A stretch of 5,494 nucleotides of DNA, taken from Synechococcaceae cyanobacterium RL_1_2 (GTDB lineage Bacteria > Cyanobacteriota > Cyanobacteriia > Cyanobacteriales > JAAUPO01). Location of the stretch: positions 1-5,494 of the forward strand of contig JAAUPO010000198.1 in assembly GCA_012033095.1 (NCBI GenBank), in the 5' to 3' direction. The notes under the pieces are model-generated. The model was not told the DNA's origin. It searched no databases and saw only the letters and a program-made list of their open reading frames with translations. Positions 1 through 5,494 of the stretch are shown here, piece by piece (position 1 is the stretch's first letter; each line of letters begins with the position of its first letter). Both the position numbers and the translations under genes were made by a program.

Positions 1-150
1 CTGGCGAAATGGTGTTTTTTTGACTACCATCTTTTTGGGGAATTATTGGCCAATTCCCTAATTTTAACCCAAAAAAATCCCAAACCTTTTTACAGCAAAG
101 CTTTGAGGATGAATTGGCCTCAAAATATCACTATAGTACAAATAAATTGA
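1..150 (+). CDS. Possible 3' end of an unidentified plus-strand gene
   Basis: The first plus-strand frame is open from the window edge for 49 codons and ends at TGA 148-150. The other two forward frames close quickly. The predicted end is rich in aromatic residues and reads in part LAKWCFFDYHLFGELL, then a polar stretch ending in NITIVQIN. I do not recognise a family, and no start is visible because the gene would begin outside the window. An open run of this length can occur by chance in AT-rich DNA, so this is a suggestion only. If real, the gene converges on the minus-strand transporter further right. No clear terminator hairpin with a T tract follows the stop. Confidence 0.25.
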   Translation: MAKWCFFDYHLFGELLANSLILTQKNPKPFYSKALRMNWPQNITIVQIN

Positions 151-252
151 TTGTTTAATGACTAGACCTGCTGAATGTAGGTTAAATAAGAAAAAAGTTA
201 ATTTTGTAGGATGGGTGAGTGCACCACTTTATTTCATTGAAACAAATCAAAA

Positions 253-347
253 TTATAGTCTTTTTGAATAATTACGGGAAATAAATAGAGCTGGAAGCAT
301 TCCTTATCAAGAAATAACTATCCCCTACTAAATTAAATTGACTATGA
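253..347. mobile_element. MITE-like inverted-repeat element, copy A
   Basis: This 95-bp non-coding element starts with TTATAGTC (253-260) and ends with GACTATGA (340-347), so the tips are near-perfect inverted repeats (ATAGTC/GACTAT). It is the sister of the element at 2649-2745, in the same orientation. The best conserved part is 251-296, which matches 2647-2692 at 41 of 46 positions without gaps, including the block GGGAAATAAATAGAGCTG. Similarity is weaker across the right half. Short size, inverted tips and no coding capacity fit a miniature inverted-repeat transposable element. The TA at the tips would suit a TA-targeting transposase of the IS630/Tc1 type, but that assignment is inference. 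Confidence 0.55.
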
Positions 348-372
348 TTTATTGCCCAGCTATGTAACATGG

Positions 373-462
373 GGTAGTGCTAAAGCGGTAAGGATATTTA
401 AACCTAGGAAATTGATTATCAATCGATTTAAGCTTCCTGATCCTTACCTGTATAGGACTACC
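373..462. repeat. 90-bp imperfect palindrome with internal hairpin
   Basis: The outer arms 373-395 and 440-462 are inverted repeats matching at 19 of 23 positions with no gap: GGTAGT pairs with ACTACC, and GTAAGGAT (388-395) pairs with ATCCTTAC (440-447). Inside the 44-nt centre, AGGAA (406-410) can pair with TTCCT (434-438), and ATTGAT-T-ATCAAT (411-423) is a further perfect palindrome. The perfect register of the outer arms argues against chance. It could be a small MITE, a cruciform-forming site or a structured RNA. No flanking duplication or promoter was recognised that would decide between these. Confidence 0.6.
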
Positions 463-711
463 GAAAACGGATTTAGTATAAGGCACGACCTAACTACAGG
501 ACAAAGACCTTAAACCCTTGCCCCAACTCTAGCGAAATCGGTTGTAATCTTTACCGCGTAAAGTTCTCAGACCTATTTTACCGTTTTTGGCGCAACGTTA
601 GTCCTAGTTGTTAAAGGCAAGACATAAAACTATTAGCATCAGACCATTCCCTTGATGTATTTAAGGATAATTTGAGGATAACCGTTGTTCCTTGCCCTTG
701 GAAGCCCTGAT

Positions 712-2126
712 CTACTGTTTTACCTTCCTTGTCACAAGATCCGGTTCCACGGTGGGTAAAAAGGATGCCGTTCCACCAGGGGCAGAGTTATGGTGTTCAT
801 ACAATTCAGCGGGTTGGCTGGGAAAGTCCATTTCTGCTTGGGGATCACCGACGGGAAGCCATTTTAGCAACACTAGGGGTAAGAGGGTAGAAAGGTTCGT
901 GATGGTTACTAATAGAGCTAAATTATCAAAGTCTGTTTCTGTAACCCCTAACCAACCGGTGAGCAATGCACCAAACTCATGGGAAAGCAAACCCGCCAAA
1001 TTCCAAATGGCCATTAATAACGCAAACATGGTAGCTTCGATTCCCTTCGGGCATAATCGAGCAGAAAGTACCAACACTGGCATAAAGGCAATTTGGCCCA
1101 CCACGGTCAAAATGAGGTTATCCCCTAAGCTAAACCAGCGATCGTCAATGCCAAAGCTACGGTTAGCGTGGGTGATTAAAATTAGGGTGGTAAAACCAAG
1201 GGCCGCGGAAATCACGGTACTCCACCCCAACATCGTCCGGAAGGAAACTTGTTTTAAATAACGCTGGTAAATGCCGATCCCTAATAGGGATGCAATACTT
1301 GTGGCCAATCTGACTTTCCCTAAAAACTCAGGATTGAAGTGTAATTCATTCGTCGCGAAGAAAAAGAAAGCTGAATCTGCGCTGGGGGTTGCTTGCCATA
1401 GAAAGACAAACAAGGTCGGTAATAAAATCGTTTTTTGTTTAAACGTTTGCCCTAACACTTTGATTTGGTTACCAATATTTTTGGTGGTCTGGACAAAAGA
1501 TGGGGCCGCCATGGGATTTTCTTGCACCAACAACGCGATCGCGGTGACAATTAGGGGGAAAGTCGCTGTTATTCCAAACACAAACCTAGTGCTAAATTGC
1601 TCCAAGAGCCAACCACTTAAATAAGCCGTAATTAAACTCCCGATCGCTGATACAGCCCAGGTCAAAGACTGTAAAGAACCAACGCGATCGAGGGATTCAC
1701 TGCGGGCCCGCTCCACCACTAACGAGTCCGCGATGACATCACTGACCGCCACCGATAGGGAACTTAAAATAATCATGGTGGCAGCACCAAAGGCACTATC
1801 TACCAAGCTAGCCATGGCGGCCCAAGCTCCACACCCCAATAATCCTGACAAAATTAAATAGGAACGGCGACGATAACCAAACAGGGGAAACCCATCAGAA
1901 AACAACCCAAAGATAGGTTTAATTACCCAAGGGAATGCTGCTAAGCCAGTTAAAGCTGCTACCTCGGTGGGACTTAACCCTAAATCATCCTTGAGAAAAA
2001 GCTCACTGATAATCGGGAAAGGTGTAAAATCCCTTGGACAAAGTACACCGTCAAAATTGCAAACAATTCTGGGGTCAGATTATGGCCAAACAGCTTAGGT
2101 TTTTTGATGGTTTCTAAAAAGGTCAT
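712..2126 (-). pseudogene. Folate/biopterin transporter (FBT/BT1 family), frameshifted
   Basis: This is a membrane carrier of the folate-biopterin transporter family, a branch of the major facilitator superfamily; the characterised cyanobacterial relative (Synechocystis slr0642) moves folates. Translation from ATG 2126 gives a typical N-terminus (LTPELFAILTVYFVQGIL) but hits TAG 1982-1980 after 48 codons. The family sequence resumes in another frame at 1995 with LKDDLGLSPTEVAAL and runs to TAG 714-712. Restoring one T gives 471 residues, about the usual family length. Signature segments are SDGFPLFGYRRRSYL (about residues 77-91) and SDVIADSLVVERAR (129-142), with many hydrophobic helices between them. 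The last roughly 46 residues form a polar tail beyond the final helix. The rest of the frame is undamaged, so the lesion is recent or a sequencing error. The ATG is chosen because it begins the conserved N-terminus and an in-frame TAA lies a few codons upstream; no clear Shine-Dalgarno precedes it. The later frame has no good ATG, only TTG 1905 inside the family motif. Confidence 0.85.
1996..2000 (-). other. Single-base frameshift site in the transporter gene
   Basis: On the coding strand the sequence is GTG AGC, then five T residues, then CTC AAG GAT. The upstream frame encodes ...RLSVSFF and the downstream frame encodes LKDDLGLSP, which are contiguous in this protein family. Six T residues would join them exactly as VSFFLKDD, so one T is missing from a short homopolymer. 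That is a common sequencing or replication slippage error. The run is short for productive transcriptional slippage, and no stimulatory hairpin is obvious. Confidence 0.85.
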
Positions 2127-2168
2127 GCAAACTGTACGTATGATTAAGTTTTGTTACAGGACTCCTCT

Positions 2169-2199
2169 AGTATAGACAACCCTTGGGGATGAATGCCAA
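2169..2199 (-). promoter_or_regulatory. Possible sigma70-type promoter of the transporter gene
   Basis: On the minus strand TTGGCA (2199-2194) is followed after 19 bp by TATACT (2174-2169), a good -10 match about 43 bp before the transporter ATG. The -35 differs from TTGACA at one position, but the spacing is slightly long, so the -10 is the firmer half. The long repeat-filled gap from the upstream kinase gene makes a separate promoter here reasonable. Confidence 0.4.
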
Positions 2200-2223
2200 A
2201 ATCCCCAGCTAGTTATGCCAAAT

Positions 2224-2285
2224 TTGAGAACGTTGAAAAGTTTGAAAGATTTGAAAGACTTGAAAGATTTGAGAACTTTGCAAGG
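2224..2285. repeat. Seven-unit 9-bp tandem repeat (TTGAAAGAT type)
   Basis: Seven consecutive units begin at 2224, 2233, 2242, 2251, 2260, 2269 and 2278, the last one base short. The consensus is TTGAAAGAT. The three central units are nearly identical, with TTGAAAGAT at 2242 and 2260 and TTGAAAGAC at 2251. The outer units diverge symmetrically: TTGAGAACG at the left and TTGAGAACT at the right. The array lies about 50 bp upstream of the possible transporter promoter. It is probably a small minisatellite formed by slippage. Confidence 0.8.
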
Positions 2286-2375
2286 TAAAAAACCAGCGAT
2301 CGACTAAATCTTATACTTAGGATCGTGAATTAAATAACTTAAAGGATGTCTAAAAATTATCGAATGTTGTTGACT

Positions 2376-2494
2376 CGCCCCCTAAATCCCCCAAGTTGGG
2401 GACTTTTAATGATTTTTCAGAAATTTCTCCCCCAGAATGGGGCTGCTTTTAAAACATACTCTTAGAAATGTGTGGAGTATCCTTGGAGGGGGCG
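2376..2494. mobile_element. 119-bp MITE-like element rich in C/G-run hairpins
   Basis: The ends are perfect 8-bp inverted repeats, CGCCCCCT (2376-2383) and AGGGGGCG (2487-2494). Inside are CCCCAA-G-TTGGGG (2389-2401), the perfect palindrome AGAAATTTCT (2419-2428), CCCCA-GAA-TGGGG (2430-2442), and ATACTC paired with GAGTAT (2456-2461 with 2475-2480). The motif of CCCCCTAAATCCCCC followed by a G run is, to my knowledge, a widespread intergenic repeat type in cyanobacteria. It encodes no credible protein. I found no clear target-site duplication. Its stems could also act as weak transcription-stopping hairpins between the kinase and transporter genes. Confidence 0.55.
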
Positions 2495-2648
2495 TATCTC
2501 CATTTAAGTTTTAGATTTTATTAAATCCTCATTCATTGGGTATTCCTTATACCAATTTTATAAAATAGAACAGACAATAAAATGGTGAAATCTTTGCTAT
2601 ACAGTCTTTTTACAAATTCATCGGATGCCTATTCAAACCAATTTGGAA

Positions 2649-2745
2649 TTATAGTCTTTTGGAGTAATTCTGGGAAATAAATAGAGCTGAAATCAACCTA
2701 TGGTAAGGGATAAAAATCCCACACTAAATCCCCCATTGACTATAA
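2649..2745. mobile_element. MITE-like inverted-repeat element, copy B
   Basis: This 97-bp element has perfect 8-bp inverted tips, TTATAGTC (2649-2656) and GACTATAA (2738-2745). It is related to copy A at 253-347, with the left half strongly conserved. Unlike copy A, it also contains a GGGAT-AAAA-ATCCC hairpin (2707-2720). The right tip lies 3 bp from the stop codon of the receiver-kinase gene, so it begins the 3' untranslated region of that operon's transcript. It has no coding capacity; mobility would depend on a transposase elsewhere. Confidence 0.6.
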
Positions 2746-2748
2746 GTT

Positions 2749-3846
2749 TTATGGGGAGTTGAGGGCAAATAAAAAACTAGCTCCTTGATTAATGGCCCCT
2801 TCATACCAAATCCGACCATGATGGCTAGTAATAATACGATGGACGATCGCTAAACCAATCCCCGTGCCCGAAAATTCATCGTAGCTGTGGAGTCGCTGAA
2901 ACGGTTCAAAAATCCTACTGGCTTCAGCAGGATCAAAACCAACTCCATAATCCCGTAAACAAAAGGTTCCCTCGTCGGATCTAAAAAATTCAATCTTGGT
3001 TAGATTTTTTGTGCTGCTATACTTCCAGGCATTTTCGATGAGATTCTCTAGGGCTAATTTTAATAATTTCTTATCCCCAGTGGCCATTAGATCCGGCGCG
3101 ATCGCGATGTCAACCGGACGTTCTGGCTCCTGTAGGATTAACTTCTGAATAATGGCTTGGGCGATCGCGCTGAGATTTACTGACTCTAAGCGTAAGGATT
3201 CCTGACGCAGTTTAGCCAGGCGCATCAAATCCGTAATAATTTGATTCATCTCCTGACCAGCATTAAAAATAATTTCTAAGGCTTCCTGTTTTTTCTCTGG
3301 GGGCAGACTATCTTCAATTAAAAAATGAATAAAACCCAACAATTGAGTTAAAGGCCGCCGTAAATCATGGGAAACCATATAATTAAAGGCCTCCAGATCC
3401 CGATTTAACAAAGCTAGTTCTTGGTTTTGTTGGGTTAACGTGGTAGTGGTTTTCAACATTTTTAGTTGATTATCCACCCGCATGAGCACTTCATAGGTGT
3501 CGAAGGGTTTAGTAATGTAATCCACCCCTCCCACGGCAAACGCTTTTGCTTTATCAAACACATCATTTAAAGCACTCAAAAAAATAATGGGAATGTGGGC
3601 TGTTTTGGGGTTGCTCTTAAGCTGTTCACACACCTCATAACCGTCCATAAGGGGCATTTTAATGTCTAGCAATACCAAATCAGGTGGCTCAATTTGAATC
3701 ACATTTAGGGCTTGTTGGCCATTTAACACCCGCCGCACTTCATGGCCCTCTCGACTCAAAATCTCAAATAACAACATTAAATTTTCCGGCACATCATCAA
3801 CCAGAAGAATATCGCCAGTAAGTTTAAGATGAAGTTGGGATATCAT
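2749..3846 (-). CDS. Receiver-histidine kinase (REC-HisKA-HATPase)
   Basis: This is a soluble two-component sensor kinase of 365 residues with an N-terminal receiver instead of a sensory domain. The receiver (about 11-128) has the acidic pair D17/D18, phospho-accepting D61 in LLDIKMP, S91 and K113 in TKPF. A short coiled linker (about 128-152) leads to the HisKA domain with H160 in VSHDLRRPL, a variant common in phytochrome-type kinases. The HATPase domain has the N box ENLIENAWKYS (267-277), D299-x-G-x-G, FEPF (313-316) and GTGIGL (327-332), so all catalytic motifs are intact. There are no membrane helices. The ATG at 3846 overlaps the stop of the upstream hybrid kinase as ATGA, so the two are probably co-translated. 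Phosphorylation of its receiver by the upstream kinase could tune its own kinase activity; that link is inference. The input signal and output regulator are not in the window. Confidence 0.9.
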   Translation of the reverse strand: MISQLHLKLTGDILLVDDVPENLMLLFEILSREGHEVRRVLNGQQALNVIQIEPPDLVLLDIKMPLMDGYEVCEQLKSNPKTAHIPIIFLSALNDVFDKAKAFAVGGVDYITKPFDTYEVLMRVDNQLKMLKTTTTLTQQNQELALLNRDLEAFNYMVSHDLRRPLTQLLGFIHFLIEDSLPPEKKQEALEIIFNAGQEMNQIITDLMRLAKLRQESLRLESVNLSAIAQAIIQKLILQEPERPVDIAIAPDLMATGDKKLLKLALENLIENAWKYSSTKNLTKIEFFRSDEGTFCLRDYGVGFDPAEASRIFEPFQRLHSYDEFSGTGIGLAIVHRIITSHHGRIWYEGAINQGASFLFALNSP

Positions 3847-3858
3847 AGGGAATCTTCC
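3843..3858 (-). promoter_or_regulatory. ATGA stop-start overlap with ribosome-binding site
   Basis: The downstream kinase ATG (3846-3844) overlaps the upstream TGA (3845-3843). A GGAAG Shine-Dalgarno-like element (3858-3854) lies 7 to 8 nt before the ATG, inside the upstream coding sequence. Such an arrangement normally couples translation of the two products and supports the chosen start. Confidence 0.7.
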
Positions 3859-5494
3859 AGTTCTGCGAGCAATTTAACAATAGCTTCAAAGGCTAGTTGT
3901 TGTTGTAGTTGTTGTAGATAAGCACCTAATACAGGCTTAGGATCTTTGATCTCAGCAATTAATTTAACAATGTGAGACTCCCGCGCCGCCATGGCCGCTT
4001 GACGTAATTGTTTACGCCAAAAAGGATCTGTTCCTTGTAACTCTGGCCAGAGATCCTCGGTGGAGATGGGAACAGGAGTTGTAGGATCAGCAGTTAACAG
4101 GGCATGGGGAGGCTCGGATTCATGGTCATTTTGTATATATTTAACCCCAAGATGGTCTGATAAAATAGAGAGGATTTGTTCCTCCATAAATGGTTTAATC
4201 GCAAAATCATCACAACCTAAAGTTTGAATTTGTTGTTTTTTATCTTCAAAGATATGGGCTGTGATGGCAATAATTTTAACTTGATGGTTATTGAGAATGG
4301 TACGAATGGTGTGAATGGCTTCATAACCATTCATCCGGGGCATTTCTAAATCCATCCAAATTAGGTGGGGTTGCCATCGTTGGAGCTCATCGATCGCTTC
4401 CAAACCATTTTCAGCTTCTGCCACCCTAAAGCCAAAGGATTCTAATAAATAACGCAAAGCCAGCCGACTATCCATCTGATCATCCACTACTAAAATGCGA
4501 TACTCCGGTTGTCCTGGCGCGATCGCTTTTACCCTAGAAAATCCATGATGGATTTGGGATGGGGGCGCAATTTTTAATGTTACAAAAAACTCAAAACAAC
4601 TCCCCTGCTCAAGTTTACTCTGTACTTCAATGGCTCCCCCCATCAGTTCAATAAATCGTTTGGAAATGGCCAAACCCAAGCCCGTTCCTTCTTGAATTTT
4701 TTTGCCCGATGCGGTTTGTACAAACGGATCAAACAACACGTCCAATTCTTCCGGTGCAATCCCTAACCCCGTATCCCTTACCTGGCAATGTAAAGAAACC
4801 ATGGCATCATCTTCATTGTTTGTCGTCCCCTGGGCCATCACTTCTCCCCACACCTTAAGACTAATTTGTCCCCGCTCTGTAAATTTAAAAGCGTTACTTA
4901 AGAGATTAATAATTACCTGTTGCAACTTACCTTGATCACCACACACATGGTTAGGGGTATCGGGGGCTAGCTCCGCCACAAAATCAATATTGTGCTTTTG
5001 GGCCTGTAACCGAAAAATATCTGCCAGGGTCGTAACCATTTGATCCAATGAAAAATACTCTGTCTGGAGTTGAATATGATTAGCCTCAATTTTGGACATG
5101 GTTAACACGTCATTGAGTAAAACTAGTAGGTGCTGACCAGCCCGGCTAATAATATCGAGGTGGTTTTGTTGTAAGGGGGTTAGATCTTTTTGACGACGTA
5201 ATACTTGGGTAAAGCCAAGGATCGCATTGAGGGGAGTACGTAATTCATGGCTCATATTGGCTAAGAATAAGTTTTTGGCCTTATTAGCGGAATCGGCCTC
5301 CTCGGAAGCTTGACGTAACTTTTCAATCAATTGATTGTGATGGAGGGCAACCCCTAATTGATCCCCTAGCCGTTTGAGGAGGTTAGCTTCCCATTCTTGC
5401 CAGTTGCGGGGGCCGCTGTGTTGGTAGGCGCATAGCAATCCCCATAATTTAGTACTAGCAAAAATAGGCACAACTATATACCCTCGAATTTGCA
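3843..5494 (-). CDS. Hybrid sensor histidine kinase (GAF-HisKA-HATPase-REC), 5' partial
   Basis: The gene is open to the right edge, so its N-terminus is missing. The GTG at 5471 is an internal valine (VVPIF), not a start. Numbered from that codon, residues 1-45 end a GAF domain (LWGLLCAYQHSGPRNWQEWE), resembling phytochrome and cyanobacteriochrome GAFs. The HisKA domain has H75 in SHELRTPLN. The HATPase domain has N193 (LLSNAFKF), DTGLG (233-237), FDPF (247-250) and GTGLGLAIS (262-270). The receiver (about 324-443) has D330/D331, phospho-accepting D374 (WMDLEMPRMNGYEA), T404 and K426. The last roughly 100 residues form a variable linker and a glutamine- and leucine-rich helical tail (LGAYLQQLQQQLAFEAIVKLL). 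Such tails are seen on other cyanobacterial hybrid kinases; I see no clear histidine-phosphotransfer motif in it. The protein should autophosphorylate H75 and pass phosphate to D374, then to a partner. The next gene overlaps its stop codon. The chromophore-binding region of the GAF, if any, is outside the window. Confidence 0.92.
   Translation of the reverse strand, partial: QIRGYIVVPIFASTKLWGLLCAYQHSGPRNWQEWEANLLKRLGDQLGVALHHNQLIEKLRQASEEADSANKAKNLFLANMSHELRTPLNAILGFTQVLRRQKDLTPLQQNHLDIISRAGQHLLVLLNDVLTMSKIEANHIQLQTEYFSLDQMVTTLADIFRLQAQKHNIDFVAELAPDTPNHVCGDQGKLQQVIINLLSNAFKFTERGQISLKVWGEVMAQGTTNNEDDAMVSLHCQVRDTGLGIAPEELDVLFDPFVQTASGKKIQEGTGLGLAISKRFIELMGGAIEVQSKLEQGSCFEFFVTLKIAPPSQIHHGFSRVKAIAPGQPEYRILVVDDQMDSRLALRYLLESFGFRVAEAENGLEAIDELQRWQPHLIWMDLEMPRMNGYEAIHTIRTILNNHQVKIIAITAHIFEDKKQQIQTLGCDDFAIKPFMEEQILSILSDHLGVKYIQNDHESEPPHALLTADPTTPVPISTEDLWPELQGTDPFWRKQLRQAAMAARESHIVKLIAEIKDPKPVLGAYLQQLQQQLAFEAIVKLLAELEDSL

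Larger units (their letters stand above)
151..711. other. Gene-free, AT-rich spacer with repeats
   Basis: I see no supportable gene here; the open stretches are short and lack ribosome-binding sites. It holds the inverted-repeat element at 253-347 and the palindrome at 373-462, listed separately. Smaller structures are a GGTG/CACC hairpin (214-217 with 222-225) in a GTAGGATGGGTG context, a type of motif often seen between cyanobacterial genes, and a TTTAC-CGC-GTAAA hairpin at 550-562. Positions 480-711 are less AT-rich than the left half but match no RNA gene that I recognise. This is the 3' flank of the minus-strand transporter, yet no convincing intrinsic terminator with a T tract is visible for it. 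Confidence 0.55.
2127..2748. other. Repeat-filled spacer between kinase and transporter genes
   Basis: No gene is supported in these 622 bp. From left to right they hold the possible transporter promoter, the 9-bp tandem repeats, a stretch without recognisable features (2286-2375), the hairpin-rich element at 2376-2494, a perfect 12-bp palindrome ATTTTATAAAAT (2555-2566), and inverted-repeat element copy B. Just left of copy B, ATTCAAACCAAT resembles ATTGAAACAAAT just left of copy A, so the two elements may share some flank. No classic terminator with a T tract was found after the kinase operon, though the hairpins here could serve that role. Confidence 0.6.

Noticed and set aside
403..510. 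Short plus-strand open frame through the 90-bp palindrome
   Set aside because: It is only about 35 codons, lacks an ATG with a ribosome-binding site and overlaps inverted-repeat sequence that explains the composition.
373..620. Possible integron attC site, tRNA or group II intron fragment
   Set aside because: The GTTRRRY core, a cloverleaf with an anticodon arm and a domain V-like hairpin were looked for and not found.
692..1261. Plus-strand open frame of 189 codons opposite the transporter
   Set aside because: It lies antisense to well-conserved transporter sequence, shows no recognisable domain and has a low-complexity, arginine/lysine/serine-rich mix typical of a shadow frame.
1271..1624. 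Plus-strand open frame of 117 codons opposite the transporter
   Set aside because: It is antisense to conserved transmembrane segments of the transporter and has no family resemblance or ribosome-binding site.
712..1905. Transporter as a complete 397-residue protein starting at 1905
   Set aside because: The codon at 1905 is TTG inside a conserved family motif, and the missing first helix is encoded upstream in another frame, so this is the downstream part of a frameshifted gene.
2224..2285. CRISPR array
   Set aside because: The units are 9 bp and directly adjacent with no spacers, so this is a simple tandem repeat.
2346..2465. 39-codon plus-strand frame starting ATG 2346 after AAAGG
   Set aside because: The purine run touches the ATG with no spacing, and most of the frame is the 119-bp hairpin element, so it is probably an artefact of a repeat.
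4702..4935. Plus-strand open frame of 77 codons opposite the hybrid kinase
   Set aside because: It is antisense to the HATPase domain with its intact catalytic motifs, so the minus-strand gene explains the region.

Overview
The window most likely comes from a cyanobacterial chromosome. It has four copies of the HIP1 octamer GCGATCGC, all inside coding sequence. It has a folate/biopterin-type transporter, typical of cyanobacteria and plastids. It has a hybrid histidine kinase whose visible GAF end carries the LWGLL...PR-W signature common in cyanobacterial phytochrome-like sensors. The gene-poor spacers are AT-rich and packed with short inverted and direct repeats, as is usual in cyanobacterial genomes. 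No species can be named from the sequence alone.

All three convincing genes lie on the minus strand, so in transcription order the window reads from right to left. First (5494-3843, running off the right edge) is the 3' part of a hybrid sensor kinase: end of GAF, HisKA, HATPase, receiver and a helical C-terminal tail. It overlaps by an ATGA junction a second kinase (3846-2749) with the reverse order, receiver then HisKA then HATPase. The two form one translationally coupled signalling unit with two phospho-accepting histidines and two receiver aspartates, but no DNA-binding or enzymatic output in the window. Next comes a 622-bp spacer (2748-2127) made largely of repeats: a 97-bp inverted-repeat element 3 bp after the kinase stop codon, a hairpin-rich 119-bp element, and seven 9-bp tandem units. 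A possible promoter follows, then a folate/biopterin transporter gene (2126-712). That gene is full length except for one missing base in a T run (positions 1996-2000), which breaks it after about 44 codons.

The left end (1-711) has no convincing complete gene. It may hold the last 49 codons of a plus-strand gene (1-150), a second copy of the inverted-repeat element (253-347), and a 90-bp imperfect palindrome (373-462). The strongest points for follow-up are the single-base transporter frameshift, the pair of related MITE-like elements, the 90-bp palindrome, and the coupled kinase pair with opposite domain orders.
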